64,000 nucleotides of DNA from Holacanthus passer (taxonomy: Eukaryota; Chordata; Actinopteri; Pomacanthidae): contig JAFREQ010000042.1 in the NCBI GenBank assembly GCA_025331565.1, forward strand, positions 2,580,001-2,644,000. The letters run 5' to 3'. The notes under the pieces were generated by a model, which did not search any database, was not told where the DNA came from, and saw nothing but the letters and a program-made list of their open reading frames with translations. A program made the position numbers and the translations under genes. Below, piece by piece: positions 12,436 to 25,400 of the stretch; the first letter of the stretch is position 1; every line of letters begins with the position of its first letter.

Positions 12436-13890
12436 ATGGGTGTCGCCTCGCTTCCCGGGCTGGAGATGACGGCTGAAATGTGGGAGAACGACAGCTTTGC
12501 CAGCCCCTCGCCTGGACTCCCCATGTTTCTGCTCATGTTCAATGACAGCGATCTGAACGAGACACTGTTCAACTCCACCAACTCCACCGTCCCAGATGTC
12601 TCCTCCGGTCCCAGCGTGGCAGGGGTCCTCATCCCACTCATATACATAATCGTTTGTATCATCGGCCTGGGTGGAAACACTTTGGTGATTCACATTGTGT
12701 TGCACTACTCGAAGATAGAGTCTGTCACCAACATCTACATCCTGAACTTAGCTATCGCCGATGAGCTCTTCATGCTCGGCCTGCCGTTCCTGGCCGTTCA
12801 GAACACCTTGCAGTCGTGGCCATTCGGCTCCTTCATGTGTCGTCTGGTCATGACCGTCGACTCCATCAACCAGTTCACCAGCATCTTCTGCCTGACCGTG
12901 ATGAGCATCGATCGCTACCTCGCTGTCGTCCACCCCATTCGCTCTTCAAAGTGGCGGCGCCCTCAGGTGGCCAAAGTGGTGAACGGCACGGTCTGGGCTC
13001 TGTCGTTTCTCGTTGTTCTGCCTGTGGTTATCTTTGCCAACATCCAGAAGGCAGGAGGTACCTGCAACATTGCCTGGCCGCAGCCAGCGAACATCTGGCA
13101 GGCGGCTTTCATCATTTACACGTCCACAGTCGGATTCTTCTGCCCTCTTCTCATCATCTGCCTCTGCTACCTGCTCATCGTCTTCAAGATCCGCAGCTCG
13201 GGTAAAAAAGTCCACGCCACCTCAACCAAGCGAAGGAAGTCTGAGAGGAAAGTGACGCGCATGGTTGTGATCGTTGTTGCCGTGTTTGTCTTCTGCTGGC
13301 TGCCTTTCTACGCCCTCAACATCATCAACCAGGTGGTGTCCCTGCCCTCAGAGTACCACGGTCTCTACTATTTTGTCGTAGTGCTCGGCTACGCCAACAG
13401 CTGCGCCAACCCCATTGTCTACGGCTTCTTGTCAGACAACTTCAAGAGGGGTTTCCGAAAAGCCCTCTGCCGTTCCACAAGGAAGGTGGAGAACCACGAG
13501 CCCATGGAGCGGCAGCAGCAGCAGGAGGAGGGGAGGACGGCGCTCATGCCCAGGGAGAGCCTGCGACGGGCGATCAGAGACGAAGAGGACGATGATGAGG
13601 ACGTTTCAGAAATGACTGAGATCTACAGAATCGCCCAAAATGGCAACAGCAGCTTCCAGCCGCAGTGCTCGCAGCCGCTGTTCTTAGAACGAGGAGTGAC
13701 TCCGGGAGCCACAGAGCCGTCGTCCCCGGACAGGAAGGACAAAGCCGGGGACACGAAAGGGAAAGATCCAGTGAACGGTTCCACGCTGACTGTACCATTG
13801 CTTCTCAATGGAGCCAAAAACGGGAGCATTAAAACTCTTCCAGAGGAAAACATGGACCAGAGCACTTCACTGGAGATAAGTTACTTATAG
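12436..13890 (+). CDS. sstr3: Somatostatin receptor type 3
   Basis: Class A GPCR for somatostatin, Gi/o-coupled in the known family, 484 aa from the chosen start. N-glycosylation sequons lie at about N36, N41, N46 and N49. Seven hydrophobic segments follow. Landmarks are GGN in TM1 (N81), LAIAD in TM2 (D109), the ligand-pairing Asp in TM3 (D142), DRY at 159-161, the ECL1-ECL2 cysteine pair C135/C210, CWLP in TM6 (287-290), and the somatostatin-receptor signature YANSCANPIVY in TM7 (319-329). Cys345 may be palmitoylated. The long acidic tail ends in ISYL, as in human SSTR3, which favours type 3 over type 5. The coding region is one exon, as usual for SSTRs. The frame stays open back to 12373, but ATG 12436 has A at -3 and G at +4 and lies after the likely acceptor. 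Neighbours eif3d and cacng2 agree with SSTR3 synteny on human chromosome 22. Confidence 0.93.
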   Translation: MGVASLPGLEMTAEMWENDSFASPSPGLPMFLLMFNDSDLNETLFNSTNSTVPDVSSGPSVAGVLIPLIYIIVCIIGLGGNTLVIHIVLHYSKIESVTNIYILNLAIADELFMLGLPFLAVQNTLQSWPFGSFMCRLVMTVDSINQFTSIFCLTVMSIDRYLAVVHPIRSSKWRRPQVAKVVNGTVWALSFLVVLPVVIFANIQKAGGTCNIAWPQPANIWQAAFIIYTSTVGFFCPLLIICLCYLLIVFKIRSSGKKVHATSTKRRKSERKVTRMVVIVVAVFVFCWLPFYALNIINQVVSLPSEYHGLYYFVVVLGYANSCANPIVYGFLSDNFKRGFRKALCRSTRKVENHEPMERQQQQEEGRTALMPRESLRRAIRDEEDDDEDVSEMTEIYRIAQNGNSSFQPQCSQPLFLERGVTPGATEPSSPDRKDKAGDTKGKDPVNGSTLTVPLLLNGAKNGSIKTLPEENMDQSTSLEISYL

Positions 13891-14481
13891 TGAGAAATAC
13901 AGGCTGGATGTTACTTGAACTGAACTCAGTATTATGACACAGGGCAGCCTGCCTCGAATCCCAACATGGAGCAACAAGCCCATTAAAAAATACATGATGA
14001 GAAAAACTCAGACTTGCTATTTTTGATCAATGGACTCATTTAGCATTTGACGGAGTTGCTGAAGTTTTAATGTATGGAATGTATTTCTGTTTATATTGTA
14101 CATATGCATGGCTGAATGTACAAAGTTGTGCCTTTACTTCCTGTTATCACATTAATCTTGTTGATCGTTGTACCTTTTATTCTACAATGTGACAATCATT
14201 CACTTGAATTTAACCGAATCTAAGCTTTAGTCAGCGTTCATCTACACATTAGCTGAACGTTGATGACATGGCTACTACTTTATTTTAGATAGGAATCCCA
14301 TGCCTGCGACCTAATCTCCTATTAGTTATGTTTATATGCTACTTTCCAATTCCATTTTAAGGGAAATGGTTTATGGATGATGTTGGATTGTTGTGGGAGG
14401 TGCTCAGAGTGGATGGTGGGTGTTGGCAACAAAAGCACTTTGGTTAAGGTTGGTGAAACATCATAGTTTCAGTTAAACGTT

Positions 14482-14487
14482 AATAAA
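14482..14487 (+). terminator. Candidate poly(A) signal of sstr3
   Basis: This is the first clear AATAAA downstream of the sstr3 stop, about 590 bases away. No transcript evidence is available. Confidence 0.3.
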
Positions 14488-15462
14488 CGCTCACACTTTA
14501 AGACCACGATTTTTCCCCAACCTTAACCAGGTGCTGCCAGTACCTGAACACAACTGTAAACAACTTTTACTATTATTGCTACAAGGAAACCAAATGAAAT
14601 ATGTCAACACTTTTGCAGGTCTGTTCAGTAAAAATGGGCCTCATGCAAGAACGTGTTTGTCTTATCCTAAATGATTCAACATGAGCTTCGATGCTAAAAA
14701 GATCTAAGAGCAATCGTCTTGACTAATGTGTTAAATGGTGATAGTCACGCAAACAATCTGTGACTTTATAACACATCTTGACTGTTTGTGAATTTTGGTA
14801 CCTCAGAGAAAATCCAAAGACCAAAGCCACAACTTCTCTTAAATCAGTTGTTCTTGCGTGAGGCCAAATGTTTAATGATGTTATTTAAAAAAAAAAAAAA
14901 AATCCTTCAAAACTTATTTGCTCTTGCAAATTATTAGTATATAAACATAATCTGAGAGGATCAGGGCTGCAGCCTTCACATGTTGGTTCTCAGTGAAAAT
15001 ATACAAACATTTTATATGAATATTTATGCGTATGGCTTTGGTTCAGGCGCTGAACTCGGGCGTTCTTTGACACCGACATTGTGATTGTGGTGAAGGATTA
15101 CTTTGGAAAAATGCACTATGTCCTGAAAGCATCACGTTGTGTGTGATCTACTTGCTCAGTGGACAGAAGCTCAGAATTCAGAACAGCATCTTGTTGCACA
15201 GTTGATGAGGTGAGACAGTTCACTAACCTGTGCTGCCTGCTGCAGAAACAATATTGCTTCAGTCATTTCCGTTAATTATAAACAGAAAAACACAGTTTCC
15301 CGAGTCGTGTTATAATTTTGCATGTGTACCATCCAGAAAAACATATATCGACACATGTCATTTTTAAGCCTTCTGCTCAGATGTGTTCTTTGTGACATAC
15401 TTACATTCATGTCGACGATCTCACTTAATGAACATAGTTTGCATCACATGTCTAAACATACT

Positions 15463-15545
15463 TATTTCAACCCAAAGCTTGGTCTTTTCCTAAACCCTTT
15501 GCTGCATAAACCAAACCAAACTGCAACCGTTTCACAACCAAGGTT
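15463..15545 (+). repeat. Interspersed repeat fragment R4, copy 2
   Basis: GGTCTTTTCCTAAACC, then CATAAACCAAACCAAACTGC and a GTTTCACAACC block, match 1925-2020 in order and orientation. Confidence 0.55.
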
Positions 15546-16868
15546 TTCTCGGCTTTCCATGCTGAGGGGCCTGACTTCAAATGAGAAGAGTGACAGCACA
15601 GTACTCGAGTAAATGTACTTTCCGCCATTGACGTAGATTTGCAGGTGAAAAAGTGGCTCTAGATCAGAGCAGACGAGGCAAAAACTCTCATCATTCATCA
15701 GAAACTCACTTCGCCGCCGTTCATTCATGAGCGTGCGAACACACCACACACTCTGAGAGCAGCCGTGTTATATTTAGCCGGCTGCAAACGCAGTGAAGAA
15801 ACGCTCCCGCTCTCTCTCGGCTGGTGTTCGGCCGGCTCGCCCACGCTCGCCCTGCTGCAAAGATCCTGCGAGGAACATAAAACCATCATTAAAGGCACAT
15901 TAAAAAGGGATTTGCCTGGCTGGCGCTTTATTTGCGGGGCCCCTGGGGGCTGGGTTTGATGAGGGCAGAGGTTTGTTCAGGGTGAGTGGAGCTGCTGTGT
16001 GTGTGAGTAAGCTGTTTACTAGTGTTTGTTTAAGTGTGTGTCTGGCTATAAATATTGTGGGTTGGAGCCGCCTGCCTGTGTGATCCCAGACTCCCCTCGG
16101 TGATAACCCACCTGTGCTCACTGTACAGAGAGCTGGTAGTCGGCTGATGGGTCTGCTGGTGGCTTCGCTATGAGTCAGAGTGATTCTCTGCCTACAGGCT
16201 CTCTCCCACGTACAATATGGACAAGATTCAAGTTAACTCTAACAGCCTATTATTCACTTTTTTGGCAGGAGCAGCTTTGGAAACCCTGTGCAAACACTGT
16301 CGTCAGCTCGAGAGGACGAGCGCAACGCATGATCCTAATGAACACTAATGATTCCCCTTTGCACATTCAGGCCTTTCAAATCACCGCGCACGCAGAATAA
16401 TGCATGTTGATTTCAGGATGTATAAAGAGTTGTAAAATGATCCCTCTGCTAATGTTGACTGAGTGGGAGTCTTTATCACCTTGTGTTTTCAAAAATCAAC
16501 CATCACTTTAGCTGAAGCGTCGCTGTTGATTTATGTGCAGGACCAGTTTCCCAAAGGGACACAAACCCTCATTAAAGGAGATTAACGCTGTAAAACACTT
16601 TGCTCATCTCTTCTCATCAAACTGTTCAGGATGAATTCAAAGCATCAGGGCAAAATGTGCATGCAAACATTTCAGCTGGATGCAGGTTGGAGTCCATTTG
16701 TTTGTTTCCTTCTAATCTTGCCGCTGCAGTTTCATTATTTTGTGCCAATCTGTTGTTGAATATATCATTTAGATTTGAATATTGAAAAAAATAAAAGCTG
16801 TGTTTTAGTGAAACTGCTGACTTTTGTCTTAATTATCCTGTAAAAAAAAGAAAATCATAATATCCTTA

Positions 16869-16985
16869 AGGCAATAGTTCAACACAAACAGAAAAGTGAT
16901 TCCACTCTCACATCTTTATGGTAAATATAGATCTTAGCTTAACATAAAGACTTAGAACAAACATCTTATATCTTCTTAGTTTAAT
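16869..16985 (+). repeat. Repeat family R1, forward copy
   Basis: AATAGTTCAACAC, CCACTCTCACATC, GGTAAATATAGATCTTAGC and TTAACATAAAGACTT follow the order of the R1 family read from its AATAGTTC end. It is heavily diverged. Confidence 0.5.
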
Positions 16986-17168
16986 CCACACATATTCCAT
17001 ACTTTTTTACCCGAGACAAACTGTTAATACTTTTTTATACTCATACTTTTATAAAGGAATATCTTATCTTAAAACAATTTGTCATTTTTACACATGTGCT
17101 TTTATACTGATTAAACAAATAAGATATAAATTTTTAATCAGCTTTAAAGGTGCTGGTGGGTGGATTTT

Positions 17169-17275
17169 GTTACCTGTGACCAGGCTAGCAGTTTCCCCTT
17201 GTTTCCCGTCTTTGTGCTAAGCTAAGCTAAAAGGCTGTAGCTTGGTATTGATCTTCTCATATTCTCCTGGAAAGA
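17169..17275 (-). repeat. Repeat family R1, reverse copy
   Basis: GACCAGGCTAGCAGTTTCCC, then GTGCTAAGCTAAGCTAA and GGCTGTAGCTTGG. Together with the forward copy 200 bases to the left it forms a pair of inverted family members. Confidence 0.65.
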
Positions 17276-18342
17276 CAGCGACTGAGTGTGACAACCGAAA
17301 CGTTGCATGGAATCATTTCATTAACATTTATCAAATACATTGTTGAACATCTGCCCGTCAGAATCCAGAACATGATATGAACGTAATATAATGGTGAACG
17401 AGTGAACAAGTTGCTCTGATCTGTGGCACATAATCACACTCTCTCTCTCCGTAGTGGCCCCTCACCCTCTTTTCTTTCCAGGTGTTTATAGAAACAATCA
17501 TCGGTGAATGAGGGGGAGGCTTCGTCTGATTAAACACAGGTGTTAGCAGTTTTCTCCTGGTCCCTAATTAACTGTCAGGTCCTCATCTTATAGAAACAGA
17601 AACACACACAAAAAAAAACCAAGCCTGGTAAGAAAGAATAAAATGTGAAATAAAGGGTTTCAACAGCATTTTGAAAGAGTCGACGACAAACGAGAGCTCT
17701 CAACATGATTTACAGGAGAGTAAAGTAGAAACAGCATTTTCTCCACAAAATCATGTTTATTTTTCAGGCTTTTATCTAATGTTTCCTTTTTGTGTCGCTG
17801 CAGATTACTGGATAATTGTAGGCGTTCCAGGCCTCTTAAATTATTCAAACAAAACGAGGAAAAAATTTCTGAAAAAGAGAAAAAGGCTTCAGAGCCGGAG
17901 ATTCTGGCAACTGCAGCACGAACGTGTCGTTAAATAAGATGAACCACCAGTGTTCTTCAACGTCATCGCACAGTCCATTAAAACATACAAGAGTCTGTGA
18001 ACAGTGCTGAGAGGGACGTCTCGCTCATGATAAGGTGGGTCAAAGGATCAAATACAGAAATTAGCAAACACACTCGTGCAAAACAGGCTTCACTTCAGTA
18101 GTTTAAGTCAATATGAGGCAGTAGAAACATTCTGGTCTATAGAGAGAATCATCACTCATAATGAACATGACACACTGTGTTTACCATCTGCTGTCAGCGC
18201 TGCTCCAAAGATCCCTGAAGGACGACGGTTTGATGTGACTCACAGGCCGACTGCTGATGATGGAGCGCAGAGAACACTGGAACGGCAGAACTCAACCTCG
18301 GCTGTCGCTGTGTATCTTGAGATTATAGTCGCTATATACAGT

Positions 18343-18980
18343 CAGTGGTGGAAGAAGTATTCAGATCCTTTACTGAAGTAAAAGTACTAAAACCACGCTG
18401 TGAAAATACTTCACGACAAGTAAAACTCCTCCAAAATGTTTCCTGTCAGTGTTTTTCTCTCATCTCTGATGTTTCTGGATTCTTCTTCCTGCTGCTTTAA
18501 TGTGTCTGAGTCATTTTCCTGCTGGAGATGTTGAAGCTCATTTGAACGACTTTATATCCTGTCGGCCACTTTCATCTCCAGGAACGAGCATCAGATTCTA
18601 TAAGATCATCATGTGTTTGTAGCCTGGTCGTCCTGTGAGAACCACGTATCTCTGCAAAGCTTCATGAGACAAACAGACTGTTTTCAGCTTCATGTCGATG
18701 CATTTTGATCCAAGAGGCTTTTTAAAGAGCTGATTCAGCTTCAGAAGGAGGAGAATTTTTTCAACACGTGAAGGAAACATTCATCCTTCAGTTTATCACA
18801 AACATTCAGCACCAACACATCTGGAGATACGTGGTTTTCACTGGGTAGGAAGGGGATGAAAAATTGTGATCTGAAAAGTAACTAGTAACCAAAGCTGTAG
18901 CAGAAGTATGAAGGTGCATAAAATGGAAATACTCAAGTACCTTGAATTTGTACTGTACTTGTGTGCAGTTACTATCAGTG
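18343..18980 (+). mobile_element. Non-autonomous hAT-like MITE
   Basis: It begins CAGTGGTGGAAGAAGTATTC and continues AGATCCTTTACTGAAGTAAA, AGTACTAA, the 5' end of a very common teleost hAT-derived MITE. The right part (AGTATGAAGGTGCATAAAAT, then GGAAATACTCAAGTACCTTG) is the reverse complement of the stretch at 53455-53610. No transposase frame is present. The right terminal repeat is degraded, so the end coordinate is approximate. Confidence 0.65.
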
Positions 18981-21093
18981 GTTTGTTAGGGCTCAAGAGA
19001 AAAACTTGATTTAATCATGTGTAAAGGAATAGAGATGTTTAAAGACCAGATGTGCAAATACAGCGGCATCATTCATCACCTGACAGCTGCTGCTGTTGGT
19101 GGTGAATCCCATGTGAAATATCTGCACTATGTGCAACTGACATCCATCACACAGACAACCATCTCTTACGTATGTTAATCAGATTTCCTGACCTTTGCAG
19201 TGTGTGAAAAACATCTTAATTGGATCCAGGGATTCATTTATAAAACACATTGGAGTCCTGATGCGTGACAGCAGAGAAGATCAGTGTGTTTGTCCCATCG
19301 AGCTCAGATGAGATGCTCAGTTATCCTGCTGGAAATGTACAGGCTCGCCCACACAGAGACGTGATGTGTTACACTTCTGAAGACACTATGCATATAGACA
19401 TACTGCCTATTTACCTGGCTAGCAAAGCATTCAAAAGGCAAATTAAAACAAAAATGATAAAAGGAATAAAAATAAAGGAGAGGATGCAAACACTGAATAC
19501 ATTTAAATTGCACTCAGACAGCAAATATCTCTCTCACACATCTCTCATATTTATGTTATTAAGTATTAAGTATGAAAACATACTCATAAGATAAAGGATA
19601 AAAACTTCATGTTCTTTTACATGACATGATTATATTTACAATTTGATTTACTGTTTAAGCAAATTAGAACAAATTAAGATCACTTTGAACCAGGCAGTGA
19701 ACGTTCTATTCATATCTCTGTCTTATTTCACTGTGTTGAACCTAAAGTTACAGATTTTGCCTTCGTTATATGATATTATGATATTATATTAGAGACACTG
19801 CTGTCTTCTTGTGTGTGTACATCAATGTGTATTTGGTGTATTGTTTTAGCATTTGTTCTCACTGTTTGATCAAAATTATCACTGTTTTCGCTTCATTTTA
19901 TTGCTTATCTCTTTATGGTTTGTAATTGTTGATTTTGAAGCGTCAGTTTGTTGTTTTAATTTGAAGTCTGTACTGGAAGTGGTTGTATATTATTATGCCT
20001 AACTTGGTGCAGTTCAACGTGTATTATAGGAATCATGAGTGTTGACCGCCATCCCGTGGTCAAAATTAGGAACTGCAACACTACATGTAAATAATCGCAA
20101 ACGATGTCAGTTTAGTTGTTGCTTTATGAAATGAGTCCTGAGATAATTAGTGTTGTTATTTAGCGCCACATTTGATCAACGCTTATAACTAATTATCAGT
20201 GAAGTTATTTAAAAAAATCGCATCAATTTAAGTAAAACTGTAAAACTTTAGTGTCGTTTTAATGTTTGCTGCATTGACGTTGGTGTAGTAGAATCATGGC
20301 TGTGCACTGCCCTCCTGTGGTCACGGTGAGGAATTACATCAAAGTACGACGTCAAGCGAGACATAATGGCATTGAAGCATTTCCGTTAAATTCTTTCGAA
20401 ATAAAACAGCGAAACCCGTCAGAAACAAACAAAAAAAACGATAAAATGATCCTTTTCATCGATCTGTCTCTGTTGTGGTGTTTTGACCAAAATATTACCT
20501 GCTATTGTGTTTTCTATTTGGTGTATTTTAGTTCACATCTGCCGTTACTGTATTTAGAAACTCACTTATCTTAGTTAATATCCATTACTCATATCCATAT
20601 GTGCAGATAGCAATACGTGTCGTTATTACAAACAACAAAGTTAACATCTTGCTTGCTAATATCAATTATAATCATTGTTTAATTACGGTTTTCGGGTTTG
20701 GGATCCAGTTTGAACTCATTAACACGCTGCATTACTCCTGTTTGCTGCACCGCATTTCGTGTGTCAAGTTAGACGTGATACGAGCATACAAAACTTCCTG
20801 TCAGCACTTTCAAAATAAATACTACAAGCACTCAAACGTGATTTTCCAAATGTTTTGATAATTTTGACGTGCAATTAAGACAGAAATCAATATGAAACTT
20901 TCAAACTAGGACTTTATGCGTTTATCCGCGAATGTATATAATATGTTATTGTATATTATTATATAAATTAAACCAACATAACTATCTAAAGCCTCATATT
21001 TTAATACGGCCACGGGCAGCCCGCACCGCCAGCATTACGACAGCTGCACTTGTAATGTGACAGGAAACACTTTTCCGCTTTACGGCAGGTCGC

Positions 21094-21183
21094 CACTTCC
21101 TCTCACAGCGGCGCTCTGTCGGCGATTCGCACCGTTCGAGGACCGGTTGGATTAAAAGGCCTGAAAGTGTCGCATCGTTCACG
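21094..21183 (+). promoter_or_regulatory. eif3d core promoter and noncoding first exon
   Basis: A GC-rich island-like segment carries an ETS/GABPA-like core (CACTTCCTC, 21094-21102) of the type common in housekeeping promoters. The probable noncoding exon follows at about 21110-21183 and ends at a good donor (ACG, then GTAAGA). The next exon begins at 22407, three bases before the eif3d ATG. The start of transcription is inferred and not measured. Confidence 0.5.
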
Positions 21184-22409
21184 GTAAGATGACAGTAAAA
21201 TATGAACAGACGTATGAAAATCGACCGTTTTCAGTCGTTTTAGAAGTAAGTCGTAATGAGTCCTGTGTATATATCTGTAGGCTGACACCCAGTTAGCTTA
21301 GCTTTGCTAGCGCGGCCACCTGGCAGGATGACGAGCGTTAGCAGTAGCCACTGTTAGCTAACTGATTCGGACCGGCAGAAAATGAACTGAAAAGAAATTA
21401 TGCACAAAAAGCTCAGTTGTTCTTTGTTATAACATAACTGGTTGGTTCTGGTGAGTCAGATTTTTGCTTCAGTCGAAGTTCTTCTGACATTCACCCATTT
21501 TGTTAGCATGTATAAGTGACGGTAACACTATGCTAATGTCAGCCAGGGGTGCCAGATATCATTTGGCACCGCTGCTCGATTAAGACAGTGTTCTAAATGT
21601 TAAATACAACATGTCTTTGTCATGGGTTTGCTCACACATCTCTGAGCTGTGAGCATCACCTCTAATGTGATCCATCCACCCTCTATTCATCTCCCAGCCA
21701 TCAGCTCCTACACTTCCTGTCGCTGGTCTATCAATAAGTGCAATTGTGCATCCATTCAATCCCTAGAGTTGCTTTTATTCCAATGAAAGATTAATTTCAG
21801 TAACTGTTGGGGAGGGGGTTATGTCATTACTTAGGGTGGATAATGGTGTGAATCAATGTGAGTTAGTGAGTGAATGAATGAATTATGACGAGCAGTTTAA
21901 TTGTTTGAATTGTTATATGTTTGACGTCGTCACTTTCCAGCCTCTTAAATGTGAGGATTTTCTGTTTTTCTCTGTTTTGCATCAATGTAAATTGAATATT
22001 TGTAGGTTTTAGGCTCTGGAAAATTGGGATGAACATTCTTCACTATTTACACATTACTGATTAAATAGATAGAAAGTGAGCAGCAGCTAATATAATAATA
22101 ATATAATAGTTATTTTCAGTCTTAAGTCCCAATTCTTAATGCTGAACCTTTCTGTGGAGTCTGTTCAGTTTCACCAGCTTGTTGTTGGATGTTCAGGGGT
22201 CAATGATGACTAGCCCACTGCGCAAGCTGATCAGTGCCTATTTGCTGTAGTGCATTGCTGAAGAAGTCAGTGCTGCTTCTTGGCTGAGACCCTGTGCATG
22301 TGTAGAATAGGTGCAGCCGTCGCAGTTTAAGCTAATACTTTGTACATGGGTTTTCTGGACTTACTATTAGGTGACACAGGAGTCTTTTTTTTCACTCTCA
22401 CTTCAGGTC

Positions 22410-25400
22410 ATGGCCAAGTTCCACGCCCCCGTGATCCAGGACAACCCGTCCGGATGGGGTCCATGTGCTGTTCCAGAGAAGTTTAAGGACATGCCCTACC
22501 AGCCCTTTAGCAAAGGAGACCGTCTAGGAAAGGTTTGTTCTCTGACATTATGTATTTCCAAATTTATCTACTGGAAGAACCAAGTTGTCTTCAGTTTTGC
22601 CACAGTTTTCCTTAAGTTGTGTGTTTCCTCTGTCAGGTTGCTGACTGGACCGGAGCAACTTATCAAGACAAGAGATACACTAGTGAGTAAGACAGCTTTC
22701 CATGCTGTGAATCTCAAGTTGGTCAGTGACTACAAATACATTCATAAGGATTTTTAAACAACAGGTTGCGCAAAAGTCATTTATTTACACGTTTTCACCA
22801 CTAGCTGATTAAATGAAGGAATCACAGATCATTGCATGGTGTGAAGTTGATCTCATATGCAAATGTGTAATTGTTTTTCAGACAAGTATTCCTCTCAGTT
22901 TGGAGGCGGTAGTCAGTACGCCTACTTTCATGAGGAGGATGAGACGAGCTTCCAGCTGGTGGACACAGCCAAGACGCAGAAGACGGCCTACCAGAGGAAC
23001 CGCATGAGGTTTGCTCAGGTACGACAGACTGGCCACAGAAATGTGTCAGTTGACTGAAAATGTAAGTGCTGGGTATTTCAACTCGTCATATAACATGCCG
23101 GTGTTTGTTTTTAACAGAGGAACCTGCGCAGGGACAAGGACCGCAGGAACCTGACTCAGTTCAACATGCAGACGCTCCCTAAGAGCGCCAAGCAAAAGGA
23201 GAGGTGAGATTTTTTTCACAGCTTTGTCTTTAAGAACTGTCCTGTTTCAGCTCATTTTCTTTCAAGCCTTTCTTCTTTTGTGCTCCACACAGGAGAAGAT
23301 GAATCCCTGTATTTTGTGTTGACGGCTTATCTTGTTGCAAAGACTTTAGTCAGTTTAACCTCAAATTTGTGTCTTTTCAGGGATCGTATGCGTCTGCAGA
23401 AGAAGTTCCAAAAGCAGTTTGGTGTCCGTCAGAAGTGGGACCAGAAATCCCAGGTATTGACCGCTTAATTGATTTTTATTGCTAGATTTTTAGCAAAATG
23501 CTATTTTTTTTTTTTTTGGCTGCAACTTGTCAAATGTGAAGATTTACTACTTTTCTTTGTGATATATGCTGGAAAATGAATATCTTTTAGACTGTTGAAT
23601 GGACAAATAGGGCATTTAAACATCACCTTGAACTTTGTATCTGTAACTAACAGATTAATCAATAGTACAAATAATTATAAGTTGCAGCTCTATACTGGAT
23701 ATACAAGGCAGACACAAGTCTTTAGGAATAATATGTCAGAAGTTGGTTTTGATTCTAAGATTTTAAAATATGGATAGAAATTTGTCAAAAGTTTGTGTTT
23801 TGTAAGTGTATTCTTGTAAAAGGTGTTTAGTTGATTCTCCAGTTGAGAGTTTTTGGTAACATAGATGTTTATATTAATTTCGCTCATGCAACCCTCCTCT
23901 CCCCTCCATCCATCCGTTCTTTCAGGCTCAGCTGAAGCCCAGAGATTCCTCAGTGGAGGTGAGGAGCGACTGGGAGGTTAAGGAGGAGATGGACTTCCCC
24001 AGACTGATGAAGATGAGATACATGGAAGTGGCTGACCCTGTTGACATGTAAGTTAAAGGACTTGCTCTTTGTCATCATTACACTTGAAGTACAGAAAGTG
24101 ATGAACTCTTGTTTTCTGTTTCCTTTAGTGAGTGCTGTGGTGCTTTGGAGTACTATGATAAAGCTTTTGACCGGATCACCACCCGCAATGAAAAGCAGCT
24201 CAAAAGCATCAAGAGGATCTTCCACACCGTCACTACCACTGATGATCCCGTCATCCGCAAGGTTATTTACATGACAGTAAACACAATGTAGACAGTAGTC
24301 AGATGTTTTGTTGTTTTGACTCTTTCTTTCCAACAATGGGAATTTTTGTTCTCTTTCCAGCTGGCCAAGACTCAGGGTAATGTGTTTGCCACCGATGCCA
24401 TCTTGGCCACCTTGATGTGTTGTACTCGCTCAGTCAACTCCTGGGACATCATTGTGCAGAGAGTGGGCAACAAGCTGTTCTTTGACAAAAGAGACAACTC
24501 TGACTTTGGTGAGGCTTTGCAAGATCTCCTGACACCAGGGGCTGATTCCACAAACAGATTTTAGACTGGTCTGTAGAAGTTGGGTTGGGTTTCTGGTTTC
24601 GCTCGTCCAGTCCAGTGTACAAGCTTAAACGACTTTGATTTTATGCTAATCAACTAAACCAGCATATGACATTATGAGACATCTGCCAAATTGAAAAGCA
24701 GCCTGTGCAGACAAAGCTAAATCCAACTTAGTATTAAGCAATATGTCAAAGTGATTAACTTAATTTTGTGTTTGTTGAGGCCATAAACAAAAAGAATACT
24801 GTCTGAGTGCAAAAAATAGATAGGCCGTGGTTAGTGTCGAGATCAGGGCTAGGAGATCAAATTTCAGTTGACCAATCAAAGGGTGCGGGAGGGCAGACGA
24901 AATGATGTTTACTATAAAGTTCATGAGTTTTTTGGGGTGACAACACAAGACTGGTTGATTTTATATAATTGCACAGTTAAATGTCTTATATTTTCTATGT
25001 CTTGTGCATAACAATTTTTCTATTTGAACATAATTTCTTATGTTGGACCTGGCTGCAGTCAGACATTTAGTTTTGACTTATACTGTGTGTTGATATTTAC
25101 AGTTTATTTCCATTTATCATTCTTACACTGTTTGAGTAGGCTGCTGATTGATATAAATTGTTTGTTGAGGCCTCTTGTTTTTTTATTGATGAGATAATTC
25201 TGTAGTTATAGTATCTTTAGTCTATCTTTGTACAACTGGCCCCTGATTATAATGTGACACATCTCTGCTGTCTTTATTTATGCAGGAGCTTTGCATTTTA
25301 CCTCCCTGTTGTGTTGCTTTAATACTGAATGCTGTAACATTGATAATTGTCTCTCTCAGATTTGCTAACTGTGAGTGAGACCGCCAACGAGCCACCGCAG

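Larger units (their letters stand above)
13891..21093. other. Intergenic region between sstr3 and eif3d
   Basis: It begins with the sstr3 3' UTR (a candidate AATAAA lies at 14482-14487) and contains dispersed repeats and one hAT-like MITE. I see no further gene. GC-richer, less repetitive blocks at about 15765-16140 and 16300-16420 stand out as possible conserved noncoding elements, which only a comparative alignment could confirm. Confidence 0.55.

Noticed and set aside
12309..13865. Several frames of 60-129 aa overlapping sstr3 on both strands
   Set aside because: They are shadows of the GC-rich receptor coding region, with no domains of their own.
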